NCBI GenBank assembly: GCA_003833135.1
Contig: QZLH01000038.1
Location: 100,508 to 164,507, forward strand
DNA from: Oehlia diaphana
Lineage: Eukaryota; Glomeromycota; Glomeromycetes; Glomerales; Glomeraceae
Direction of reading: 5' to 3'
DNA length: 64,000 nt
Made by a program: the position numbers and the translations under genes
Shown here: piece by piece, positions 1 to 10,765 of the stretch
Layout of the letters: each line of letters begins with the position of its first letter
Position numbering within the stretch: the stretch's first letter is position 1
The notes under the pieces: model-generated
Databases searched by the model: none
Seen by the model: only the letters and a program-made list of their open reading frames with translations
What the model was told of the DNA's origin: nothing

Positions 1-1154
1 AAATGGCTGATTATAAAACTGTTTCAACAAAAGTTGCTTTTTATTCATTACCGCCACAAACTGAATCAGGTATACAAACTATAAACATATATTAATTTTA
101 AACGAATATTATATTAAAAATATTTAAATTTTTTTAGAACGTGAAACTAAATCATTTGGTTTTGATAACATGCTTCCAGCTTATTACTCTGAGAGTGAAG
201 AAAATTTATTTATGTCGAATGAAAACAGTTTTGTAGATATAGACATTGAACCAGGCATATAATATGTAAAAATTAAATGTATATATACTATTATTTAAAT
301 ATTTACAATTTTTATTTGATTTTTTAGATTATGAGACAAAAGCATATGAATATTCTCTTAATATACCTCAAGTTCCCCAAGCGCTTCCACCTTCTCCTCT
401 CCTTTCAGCATCTCAACATCCTCAACATCCTCAACCGGCTCCACCACCACCTCCTCCACCTCCTCCATTTCCACCTTTCCAATCATCTCTACCAGCGCCA
501 CCTCCTCCTCTCCGAAGATCTCGACTTCCCGAAGCATATCAATTTCCCAAATCAAGTGAGACTTAACAACCTCTTTTTTTTTTTAAAAAAAAAAAAGAAA
601 TTCATTTTATTAGGTTAAATTAATTAGCAATATTAAAATTTATGCTTTATTTATGTATAAACTTGTACAACTTTTATTACTAATAATATATTAATAATAT
701 CATATAAATTATAGGTTATCGATATCAAATGGAAGATGCCGATATTAATGAAATAGGAGGAGGTTAGTATATAAACTCGTACTACTTTTATTACTCATAG
801 ATGTTTAATAATATATTAATAATATCATAAAATTATAGGATATCGATATAAAATGGAAGATGCCGATATTAATGAAACGGAAGAAGGTTATATTAATTGG
901 TATAATTTATAATGAATGTGGTGTTGCAATAATTATTTACAAATATCCTTTTTTTTTAGATCCTAGATATAATACTCAAACATATGCATTTTCTTTGGAC
1001 CGTAAGTAATTTTATTTAATTTGACATCATAATTCATCAGTAATGAAAATAAAAAAATCTTGTTATTGATTTCCTTCTTTATATTATTGCAGATTTAAAC
1101 AAGGCTTACACTGAATTAATCAATAATCGTTCAAGATTATCGGATTATTCATAA
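1..1154 (+). CDS. C-terminal tail of a fungal TKL-kinase-family protein (5' end outside window)
   Basis: Exons read from GT..AG sites and frame: 1-69, 138-254, 328-555, 715-762, 839-886, 960-1001, 1093-1154 (stop TAA at 1152). The internal junctions are all phase 1. The tail motif DPRYNTQTYAFSLD followed by LNKAY closely matches the tail of the kinase gene at 14082-16320 (DPRYITQTYKFSLD, LNKGY), which is why I assign it to that family; no catalytic domain lies inside the window. Exon 3 encodes a proline-rich stretch with a run of about nine prolines. Exons 715-762 and 839-886 are near-identical tandem copies. The exon 2 donor appears to be GC (255-256); without splicing there, translation stops at 260-262. 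The first in-frame ATG (4-6) may not be the true start. Confident that this is coding, less so on the kinase assignment. Confidence 0.6.
715..886 (+). repeat. Tandem duplication of a 48-nt exon with its intron
   Basis: Exons 715-762 and 839-886 both encode YRY(Q/K)MEDADINE. The introns in front of them are also alike (acttgtacaacttttattac / actcgtactacttttattac, then ttaataatatcat). The repeat period is about 124 bp. Confidence 0.85.
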
Positions 1155-2081
1155 AACATATTTTCTATTTTACATGTTTATTTAAATTCTAAATTTTAGT
1201 TTTTTTATCTTAGATTTGAAAATAATACAATTACAATATTGACAATGATACATTACAAATTTTAAAATTCCAGACACTAAATACAGTATTCTTTAGGATT
1301 TTTAGGATTTTTAGGATATAGACTCGACCATATAATATTATTCTAACATTAACCAATAAATAACAAGATCGTTATGGCAATAATATATTGTAGAACACGA
1401 ATATTTATCTACTAGGAGATGCCAGGGAGCGAAAAAACTAAAATTTGCGATTTCATTGGGTGACGATCACGTGGAGGACAGAGAAATTCACATGATCAAT
1501 TTTTTTTTTGTCTTTTACAAATTAATTTGGACTGAACTTTCAATAGTTGAAAATTTCTTGCTTGATTTATTAATTATTTTGAGGATAATTAGTTATCGGC
1601 TTATCGCAAATTAATTTATCTTATTTTTCAGCTATCCTTGAAAATAAATTTGAAATTTGCTTTATTTATTTATTATAATTTTACTATTAAAATACAGACA
1701 TTTATAGTTCACTTTTAGTATAAAATAATGTGATATAAATATAAATAATCATATGTGGATAATGAACTTAACGTAATTCATTCATTACCATTGTTATGTA
1801 AAAAATGGAAAAATTAGTTACTGTATTTACATAGTTATTTTCATACTAATTTTTAAAAGTACTTTAAAGTCAAACAAATAAAATTTTTTGTTGTCATTTC
1901 AGAGTTAATCTTAAAATTTCTAAAGCTCATTATTACCCTAGTAACCCAATATTAATTATATTAATTGTCCGGAGCGTAGCGAAGGACTATTTATTGTACG
2001 GAACTAGATAAATTTGTAGTACCGGTTTAACCCATGCATTATTCCTTCCTTCCACCTACGTAACTATAATTTAGCCCCTGC
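1155..2081. other. Intergenic, AT-rich, between convergent genes
   Basis: I see no supported gene. The stretch holds 3' flanking sequence of two converging loci, short direct repeats (tttttaggat at 1291-1315) and a small GC-richer palindromic motif (gtccggagcgtagcgaaggac, about 1968-1988). Confidence 0.5.
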
Positions 2082-4720
2082 TTATTTCCTTTTATGTTTT
2101 GTATCACATTTTTGTAACGCTATATATTTATGTACTATTAAGCGTTTAAGCGACGGACTCTCAACGGTTTCCGTTTTCCTAGTTAAATAAGTACTTATAA
2201 ATAGAGTTCGAACAATTTCCTGACCAGAAGCATCAAGAATTCTAACATAAGGATCTGGTTTTTGAAGTAAACCATAAACTTGACTTTGGAAGATTTCTGG
2301 AATTTTAATTTTAATTTTGAGAAGCCCAATAATGACTTTAGTTACAATAGCACCATTTTCACTTTTTATTTCATCTTCGATTTCCTTTTTTATATTTGGA
2401 GGAATATTAAGAGTCAAAGTAGATTCGAAAGTTTCATCTACTTTCAATACCTCAATCATCAACATCGAATCTCTTTATGACTAAGTTTCTTGCAGTTTCA
2501 AGGAGTTCTTCTTCGGTTTGTTTATCTCTTACCTGTTCAGTAATCCATTTTGATGTGATTTGATATTTATCAACCACCCATTCCTCTCTGAAATCGGCCA
2601 ATACGTATCTTATAATCCAATCATTATAGCCAAGCTATGTAATTGACATCAAGTTTTGAAATTTTTGAATAAGATGAGAAATGAGTTTCCAACCTTTTCT
2701 TTGCTTCTTCGGCCGAACTGAAATCAAGAGTTTCAGCCAAGTGATTATCAAGTTCAAAACAACCCGGTTCTTTTTGATAGCTCAAGAGACGACGTACTTG
2801 GCGGACGGAAACGGTACGACGAGTAATGACAATTTTCTTTGAATGAACTATTAAATCTTAATTAATTAATAAATAATTTTGAAATTCAAACAAAATAATT
2901 GATAGAAATATTTTAATATGTACATATAAACTCTAACTAATATAATAAGTAAATGTGAATTAAATTATTTACCATCTTTGATTTCAAATCTTTCACGTAC
3001 GGCTTTTCTTCCACCTGCGATTGCAATTTCTTCAATTTCTAAATCACCACCTAATTCTTCGTACTGAACGTTCATAAATACCGGCCCATTCACTTCTGTA
3101 TTCTTTCAATAAAAATCTCAATACCTATAAAATAAAATTACAATAAAAATAATGAGATTTTTTTTAAAAAAATAATAACTTAACTTTTTTTGATACATAA
3201 ATTACATAGTATTAAAACTTACCATACAAGTGGTCCAGATTGTCTTATTGGTATTATGTATGACTCTCTCATCATGATTATAATTTTATACAAATAAAAT
3301 AGTTCTTCTGTATCGGAATAACCAAACAAGTTTGCTAATGTGTTAGAAGGGGTGAAGCTACCATTTGGTGTCTGCAATGTAATAAGGATATAAAGTGTTG
3401 ATTTATCAAAGGGTTTTTCTTTAAGATTGGCAAGAAAATTTTCTGTTGGTTTGGTAAGGCATCTAAAGTTAAAGAGTAAAATTTTGCTTTGTAATGAAGT
3501 TTTCCTTGACCTGAAAGGTTGGCCCATCTAAATATTAAACTGTATGTTAGCTTTCAATTAATAAAAAACCTAATAATTTTAATGATTATACTTATTTATC
3601 AATGTCATTCAGTGTTCCTTCATACACATTAGATGAAACCTCTTTAACAAGTTCCAAAAATAACATATCCGAGTGGCTTGTCCTTAGTAAACGAATTACA
3701 TCCAAAATGAATTTATCCCCAATATTTATTACTGGTAAATAATGAACTTCGATCCAAACAGGATCCAAGTATTTTCAATAAATTTAGTTTGAGTCATAAT
3801 GTCTTGACTATCATAGTGAAAAACTTAAGGATCAGACTTTCCTTTAAAACCAAATAATAAATTTTATAAATAATATTCGCAGTACAATGAATTAATGATC
3901 TATTAAAGAAATAGATACATTACCGCCTGTAAAGAATGAATCAACCTTTTTAAGATCTTTAGCTTCTATTATTCCAATCTGTTAATGCCAATTGCATCTT
4001 TATCTAAGAGAATAAAAAAAGTCAAGATTTTCTGGATTATCCAATCATTGCAAAATAGATTAAATTCATACTATGGTGTTTTCTTGCTTAAAGAAATTAT
4101 TTCCACTTGGCAAAATTACACCTTGCAAAAGATATGAATTACTATCAGAAAGCACAACGTGTGAACCATCTTTAATACTGGTTCCTTTCACATTGATAAC
4201 ATATTTAGGATGACTTTTTGGGCCAATATATCCTTCCTTTGTCAAAGTCCATTGTTGATTAGCACTATTAGTATCAAGTTTTTGGTGTATGTTTACCAAG
4301 TTTTCATATATTATAATACTACGATAATATTAATATGATAGAACTTGTTAAATTCACATGATTTTGTATTAAATTTACGAGAAAATATAAAATAAAAGTG
4401 TATTATACTTATAATTATATAATACTAAAACTCAGATACCCACTATCAACATCTAAATATAAGTTGGTTTGTTTATTAATAAGATAACCGTTTTCATGTC
4501 TCCAAAGTTGATAAGGAGCATCATTATAAATTTCACTTTTTTGTGAAGTGACAATAGTTTTTAAAATAGTATTACTAAATCCAAAGTAAGTAGAAATGCG
4601 TTTAACACCCAATACATAAACATGAAACATTGAACCGACCCTAAGGTAAAAGTAATCATCAGGAAATTTATCATCATTTGCGGTTTTTTTATTCAGAAAG
4701 AAATAAATTAGAGGCGTATC
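2082..4720 (-). pseudogene. Decayed ricin-type beta-trefoil / C2 / duplicated-domain region, 3' half of a composite gene
   Basis: Read on the minus strand from 4720 downward. First comes a beta-trefoil (ricin B-like) stretch with two QxW motifs (YQLW in 4415-4630, NQQW in 4066-4299). A C2-like segment follows (GIIEAKDLKKVD, then GKSDP, then DPVWIEVHYLP, INIGDKFILDVI; about 3600-4000). Next are two divergent copies of a roughly 110-residue unit: LQTPNGSF..LANLFGY at 3219-3527 and YQKEPGCFEL..LAETLDF near 2640-2820. Finally there is a second C2-like piece (KPDPYVRILDASGQEIVRT, 2082-2465). Several 1-nt frameshifts and in-frame stops break every segment (for example around 2470, 2630, 3060 and 3810). 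The upstream frame runs continuously from the kinase-tail module at 4711-5130, so I infer one ancestral gene with the kinase half at 4721-6465. Domain names are by motif, not by search. Confidence 0.55.
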
Positions 4721-5130
4721 AGTAGTATATTCAAGTGTTTGGGTTTCAGAATTTTTATTTACTTTATCTGTTTTTCTTTGAATCTATTGGGAGATTAGAC
4801 TGAGGTGATGATTTTACGTTACGCTTCATCATTTTTAGAAAAATCAATCGGATCTATACTAGTAGTATATTCAAATGTTTTGGTTTCATATTCATATTCT
4901 ATAAAAATATAATAAATATGCAACTTAAAATTATTATTAATATACTTCTTTGCATTTTTATATACCTGGCTCAGTGCTCTTTTCTTTTGAATCTGTTGGG
5001 GCATTATATTGAGGTAAAGGTTTCACATCAACAAAATCATCATTTGTTACGGATGCTCTTTCTTCGTCATTTTTAGAAAAATCAATTGGAGCTATACAAG
5101 TAGTATATTCAAATGGTTCGATTTTGATTT
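4711..5130 (-). repeat. Triplicated exon module in the kinase tail
   Basis: Three related blocks read EYTT then (S/C)I(D/A)PIDFSKNDE (two copies) or DTPLIYF (third copy). Their flanks ttctttgaatctattgg / ttcttttgaatctgttgg are also shared. This suggests tandem exon duplication. Confidence 0.6.
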
Positions 5131-6008
5131 TATTTCAATTTGCATTCTAAAAGAAAAAGAATAAATATTAAATAATGTAACTTTATAAAATTAATTCTTA
5201 AAACTTATATACCTATATTTTCATTCAATGAAACATTTGGTGAAACCATACTGTATTGAAGACTTTTACACTTTTCCTTCATACCTTCAAATAATTCTGG
5301 TAAGCGTGACGCGTCAGGTCTTTTTAATGGATCAGAATTCAACATTGTTTCATAATATTAACGTAAAAATCTAGTGTTCCTTTAATAATATCAGGTCTTC
5401 TACCACCAATAATTTGAAGTGCAAGATCCTTATCATGAGAATCACCTAAAAATGGAGGTTCATTTGCTCATATTATCATACTTAAGCTATAAACTTCAGA
5501 TTGCTTTGTATATGGCTTATTCTTTAATACTTCAGGAGCAATATAAGGCAAAACCCTTGGATGTCTTCCTGAACCTTTAAAATATAAAATATTAATAAAT
5601 ATTGATATTGGTCTGCTTCACTCACCTATTGTTGAGTCAATAGGTTTACAAAGTCCAAAATCACTTATTAAAATTCTTCTATATTCATCTACCAAAATAT
5701 TTTTACAATGAAAATCCCTATGAACTAAATTCATTTCGTGAATGTGTTTTAAGGCTTTCGAAATATTATAGGAATATATATATACTGTATATATATATAA
5801 TCTCTACTCTATCGGCCCAAAGTTAATTTTGGAAAAAATTTAAAATATTTTCGTAAATTACCATATTTTGCGCGTCTTATTACCATAGCCCATAGCGTAT
5901 TCATTTCTATTAGGTACTTTTGTTATTCCATAAAATGGTATAACATTTGGATTACGACATTTATTGATGCATTTTCAACTAATAGTTGAAAGATGAAATT
6001 ATTATTAC

Positions 6009-6055
<47 letters not shown>

Positions 6056-6465
6056 GAAACTTTTTTTCTTTTACCTTATTTAGAATTTGTTCATCGGAAT
6101 CCTTAATAGCTCTTATAGCCAAAGGTATGGTTAAATTCCACAAAAAATATTTGAATTTCCTCCTTTTGTTAAATATTTTACATTTTCCAAGTAATTATTT
6201 GGTATCCATTCAATAAAGTAATCGCAATATTTTGAATTATTTTGAGTTTCTTTAATAAATTCATCTAATTCAGAATTTCTACTTGTATCAAATTAATTTC
6301 ATTAATTTGGTTAGTTTGTATGTTACGATATCCCGTTACATTGACCTTATTTTGTTGATGATTTTGTGAGAAATGAGAAGAAAGAATTTATACTCTACAT
6401 AATTGAAGTTGACCTGAATAAGTTGTTATTTTACGATTACAATGTGAACAACCTAATGAACTCAT
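4721..6465 (-). pseudogene. Decayed TKL-type protein kinase, 5' half of the composite gene
   Basis: Starts at the ATG whose complement is 6463-6465 (MSSLGCSHCNRKI, matching MGTSNYITCTQCNRKI of the intact kinase at 14082). The catalytic loop HRDFHCKN, ISDFGLC, and YIAPEVLKNKPYTKQSEVYS are clear on the minus strand between about 5480 and 5760. Damage includes an in-frame TGA in place of the Trp codon of the W-E motif (about 5475), a lost base after MKQC (about 5362), and frameshifts around 5800-5920 and in the N-lobe near 6140-6290. A (TTA)n microsatellite lies at 6000-6050. Downstream, three copies of an EYTT(S/C/D)-type exon module (4711-5130) lead into the beta-trefoil part. The HRD arginine is present here, unlike in the paralogue at 14082 (HKD). 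Confidence 0.7.
6000..6050. repeat. (ATT)n trinucleotide microsatellite
   Basis: About 15 uninterrupted att/tta units are visible. They lie inside the decayed kinase between its start and the N-lobe remnants. Confidence 0.9.
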
Positions 6466-6662
6466 AGTTTCCCAGTTCAAATTCTTGTTAAAAAAATAAA
6501 TAATAATTTATCATCCGATGTTTTGATGATCAAATATTTTAATTAACTACAAACGTATTAAACCATGATCACCACGTTATATAAAAATCACACGACCATA
6601 CTATTATATCACATGATTTGCGATTTTCATCCCGGTCCAAAGTTTCTCTTTTTATAACGCCA

Positions 6663-6824
6663 AAATGATGGAGGAAAACTTATTATTAGACTTATCACAA
6701 AATATCGGTCAACTTCTTACTACTGGAAATGATTATGATAATAATCATACACAATATTTAAAGAATAATATTTTTGACTGCTCGTATCTATACAAGAACT
6801 CAAGATTCACAACAAATTCCTAAT
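6663..6824 (+). pseudogene. Possible N-terminal fragment of a BTB-domain protein
   Basis: An ORF of about 53 codons begins ATGATGGAGG at 6665 and reads DLSQNIGQLL then NDYD. This resembles the (K/D)LSQN..LL..DDYDV lead-in of BTB proteins that are abundant in Glomeromycotina. The similarity ends after NDYD and the ORF stops at 6822-6824. I see no rest of a BTB fold before the repeat and gap. It could also be a chance ORF. Confidence 0.3.
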
Positions 6825-6881
6825 AATAACTTCTAACTCAAATTATCCATACAGTATGTTCAAATATTACTTATGTAACAT

Positions 6882-8226
6882 ATTTTTTCATTGATTAGAT
6901 TTTATATTTGTTTAAGTATTACGGCCCTGCCACAAGGGACTTCCTAAGAAGCGCACTATGCTCCTCCCATTAAAATTACGCATAGCACCATGCCGTACCA
7001 CAACCAACCAGCCCTACTGTGAGACTACAACAAAAGCTGGTACTCACAGGCTTACAANNNNNNNNNNNNNNNNNNNNNNNNNNNNNNNNNNNNNNNNNNN
7101 NNNNNNNNNNNNNNNNNNNNNNNNNNNNNNNNNNNNNNNNNNNNNNNNNNNNNNNNNNNNNNNNNNNNNNNNNNNNNNNNNNNNNNNNNNNNNNNNNNNN
7201 NNNNNNNNNNNNNNNNNNNNNNNNNNNNNNNNNNNNNNNNNNNNNNNNNNNNNNNNNNNNNNNNNNNNNNNNNNNNNNNNNNNNNNNNNNNNNNNNNNNN
7301 NNNNNNNNNNNNNNNNNNNNNNNNNNNNNNNNNNNNNNNNNNNNNNNNNNNNNNNNNNNNNNNNNNNNNNNNNNNNNNNNNNNATTTTTTCATTGATTAG
7401 ATTTTATATTTGTTTAAGTATTACGGCCCTGCCACAAGGGACTTCCTAAGAAGCGCACTATGCTCCTCCCATGAAAATTACGCATAGCACCATGCCGTAC
7501 CACAACCAACCAGCCCTACTGTGAGACTACAACAAAAGCTGGTACTCACAGGCTTACAAAGTAAGCACGCTATGCTCCCGCCCATGCATAACATCATGCT
7601 GCTCCAATAAAAATACCCAAAGCTAAAAATAATAAAGAAATAAAAAAAATCATAATAAAAAATAAAAAATAACTAAAAAATAACAAAGAAAGTACACTCA
7701 CCTTCGGTCCTATCGCAGGACTGCAGCAGAAGCTGGTACCCACGAGCTTAACAAAAAGTAAGCGACTATGCTCCAACCCTCGCATAGTACTATACCGTTC
7801 CAAAAGACTCCCAGCCAGCCCTACTGTGAGACTGCAGAAAATCTGGTACCCACAGGCTTACAAAGTAAGCACGCTATGCTCCCACCCATGCATAACATCA
7901 TGCTGCTCCAATAAAAATACCCAAAGCTAAAAAAATAAAGAAATAAAAAAAATCATAATAAAAAATAAAAAATAACGATAACTAAAAAATAACAAAGAAA
8001 GTACACTCACCTTCGGTCCTATCGCAGGACTGCAGCAGAAGCTGGTACCCACGAGCTTACCAAAAAGTAAGCGACTATGCTCCAACCCTCGCATAGTACT
8101 ATACCGTTCCAAAAACTCCCAACCAGCTCTACTGTGAGACTGCAGAAATCTGGTACTCACAGGCTTACAAAGTAAGCACGCTATGCTCCCACCCTCGCAT
8201 AACATCATGCTGCTCCAGCAAAAATA
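6882..8226. repeat. Higher-order tandem repeat, about 305-308 bp units built of two related half-units
   Basis: The phrase cag(c/t)(c/t)ctactgtgagact recurs at 7511, 7816 and 8124 (period 305 and 308). Each unit contains a second, diverged half (caggactgcagcagaagctgg, starting near 7717 and 8022). Each half carries a ggta(c/t)(c/t)cac box, a taagc box and the arms (c)tatgc ... gcata(g) around a short loop. Spacers are A/T-rich. ORFs crossing it are repeat artefacts. Confidence 0.85.
7058..7383. other. Assembly gap (326 N)
   Basis: A run of N. The 176 bp before it (6882-7057) and after it (7384-7559) are the same sequence with one visible mismatch (6971 t versus 7473 g). The gap therefore sits within a repeat or joins two ends of the same contig. 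Confidence 0.98.
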
Positions 8227-9112
8227 CCCAAAAATTTACCTTAATATATCGTGTAAACAGTTAAACGTAAAGAGAATAAATAGTATAATAAAATATATGA
8301 GTTTGATGAGGGGAGAGAAGGGAGGAGGGAGAGAGGAAGAGGAGGAAAAAAAAAGTCTTTATTGAATTTATCTTTTTAATCACAAACGATGACTCATATT
8401 ATAACTACGAGTCTATATTATCTATATTACGTATTACGTGTACACGAAATTGACGTGTCGGTCAATATTCATAGATTCCGATAATCGTTATATCGGAGTT
8501 TGACCGTAGACTTTACGGATATCACGCGGAGATTGTTACTTATCATTGCTTATAAATTATGATCAGTTTTTAGTACAAAATTCCTAACTTACAAAAATTA
8601 CAAAGATGGACCAATGACGAACTCCGAAATACTGCGTAGTTGATCACGTGTTGCATATTTTATACGATTTTATAACATTTTCATTGAAAATAAAATTCAT
8701 ACATTGTGATACTTTTTTTCTTCATTAATAAATACTAAATTAGTATAATGTAAATATATTGAATTTAGATTTTAATTTTAAATGTTTCAAAAAAAATTAA
8801 TTCATTGTTTCAATTTGATATCCGGTAATTTCTGAAAATGGTAATATAATGAAATGAAATTCATTTTATACACTAATCATATTGAAGTCTCATATTTGTA
8901 TTGACAAATAAAATATTTTCCGTATCTTTTTAGGAAATTTTTTTTCATTTATTTTTAAATTTTACTATTATCTTTTTTATCAGGTGAATTAATAATTCCG
9001 ATAGAACATATAAAATCATCAGTAAAGCAAGAATTTTTAACAAATTTTTTTTTATCAATTTCGTTAATACAAATACAATAAATCAAATATATAATATATT
9101 ATATAGAATAAA
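8227..9112. other. Intergenic with a purine tract; upstream flank of the SCA7 gene
   Basis: A G/A-only tract (ggggagagaagggaggaggg and following) lies at about 8309-8354. The rest is AT-rich with no supported ORF. The last part is the presumed promoter and 5' UTR of the gene starting at 9113. Confidence 0.5.
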
Positions 9113-9972
9113 ATGGATGAGACAAATTCAACTTCTATTGATTCCTCTAAATCCGAAGAAATGTTATCCGAAGCTGATTCAAGATTACAAAGTATAGTAA
9201 TTAAATATTTTATGGATCTTTAAAAATTTTTACTTTTTTTTTTTAATTGATTCTATTTACAGACGAGAACGAGGGAGAGAAAACTCGTAAGTTTATTAAC
9301 ATTAAAATTAGATTTTCTAATTGTGTGAAATTAATTATACACGTATATTTTTTTATTCTTTTTCGAAATATTTTAGAAAAAAGACCTAATTCTCCAACAG
9401 CGACTGAAACACCCCCTGAGAAAAAACAAAAGGTTAAAAAGGGAAAAGAAAAGAAGAAAGTTAAAAGCCGTAATAAAAGTAGTGAGAAATAAAATATTAT
9501 CTTTTTCAAATTTAATTTGAAAATTTTAACCTAATATTTCTTTTTCAATTTAGAAATTAATTTGGATAAACAATGTGGAGTAATTAATTCACATAATAAT
9601 AAACCTTGCACACGTTCATTAACTTGCAAGAGTCATTCGATGACCTTGAAACGAAGTGTAACGGGTAGATCGCAACCATTTGATACTCTACTTTCTCGAT
9701 ATCAGAAAAAATCCATCGTACGCTCCCAAGGTAAATTCGCGTAACTTATTCTTATGTAATACGTAATAGTCACCAAATTTAACGGTTTTTGTTTGTTTCA
9801 AAGGTGAAAATAATGTGCCAAATAATAATAATGATAACAATAAGCAAGATGACGTAAAGGAAAAAGGTAAATTTATATCATTGTAATTTTTAAAAAACAT
9901 TGATTTAGTTTTATAACTAATACTTTAGTAGATGTAGAACAAAATATCGATATATCTTCTTCAGCGCCATAA
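9113..9972 (+). CDS. SGF73: SCA7-domain protein, Sgf73/ataxin-7-like SAGA subunit
   Basis: Exons 9113-9191, 9263-9286, 9377-9478, 9554-9730, 9804-9866, 9929-9972 sum to 489 nt (162 residues); all internal junctions are phase 1. Exon 4 encodes a complete SCA7 signature: QCGVI, then CTRSLTCKSHSM, KRSVTGRSQPFD and LLSRYQKK, with the Cys and His zinc ligands in place. In yeast and animals the SCA7 protein ties the deubiquitinase module to SAGA and the domain itself contacts nucleosomes. Exon 3 is lysine-rich (KKQKVKKGKEKKKVKS), a likely nuclear localisation signal. The product is much shorter than yeast Sgf73 (over 600 residues) and shows no N-terminal zinc finger. Family assignment is firm; its role in SAGA is inferred from the family, and an upstream exon could have been missed. 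Confidence 0.85.
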
Positions 9973-10426
9973 TTCGCTTAAAAAATAATTTGTTATTATT
10001 TTTCATTTTAATAATTTTTCTATTTAACTTATTAATATTATTTGAAATATCATGACTCTATTTAAATAAATTAATATTTTATCTTTCAAAATCTATTTTG
10101 TCTTGTATAATATATATTACGCATTGTATTTTTTCCCGCAGTACTTTATATAAGAAAATACCATAATTTTTAACACCGTATTTTAAAAATGTTAATTTGC
10201 TAGAAGTATTAAATATAAATTTATAACAAACGTTAAATATTTAACCTGTTTTATAAACACAAGCAAAGATATCAAATTTAATCTATTGTTAATTTCCTAA
10301 TCACATTGTTAAATTTAATAAATTGCACTACAATACAATCGTCTTTTTTCAGCTATACAAATTAAAATATAGTGCTAGCGAATGCTAAAGAATTATATTT
10401 TGAAAGTAAATAAAAATGAATATTAG
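9973..10426. other. Intergenic, AT-rich
   Basis: I see no gene. The sequence separates the SCA7 gene from a truncated kinase copy. Confidence 0.5.
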
Positions 10427-10765
10427 ATGCTTCAAGTTATATTACTTGTACGCAATGTGATCTGAATTTTGTAGAAATCAATTTCTTTCTCCTTCATAAT
10501 CAAGTGGAAATCTTAAATTGGATGAATTTATTTAAAGAAACACAAAATATTGTGAAGAAAACAAAATATTTAAAAGATGGAGGAAATCCAAAAGTTTTTT
10601 TTTTGGAACATGAAATTTACAATTAAACATGTCTTTGGCGTCATCTATTAATATTTCTTGAGAGATTCTGATAATATTAATAATCATTACTAAATGAGAT
10701 ATTGCAAAAAAAAAATAACAAACCTAAATTTGTTGAATAAATGCTGTTGACTTAGAAACAGGTAA
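10427..10765 (+). pseudogene. Truncated copy of the kinase at 14082
   Basis: Blocks such as ttatattacttgtacgcaatgt, gtagaaatcaatttctttct and aaaatatttaaaagatgg match 14093-14520 in order. The copy ends with ttagaaacaggtaa, which matches the end of exon 2 near 14854, so most of the catalytic region is deleted. Internal deletions and stops make it non-coding. It keeps only one copy of the serine/asparagine block that is threefold in the intact gene. Confidence 0.85.

Noticed and set aside
331..618. Plus-strand ORF rich in Leu/His and its antisense acidic ORF (358-555)
   Set aside because: Both are shadows of the proline-rich exon 328-555, which reads in another frame and fits the spliced kinase tail.
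6958..7449. ORFs running through the N block
   Set aside because: They exist only because N codons do not stop translation.
7594..8208. Two similar minus-strand ORFs (MERYSTMRGLEHSRL...)
   Set aside because: They recur because the DNA is a tandem repeat; no family motif and the repeat drifts at the DNA level without frame preservation.
7384..8226. CRISPR-like array
   Set aside because: Units are about 305 bp without unique spacers, and the genome is eukaryotic.
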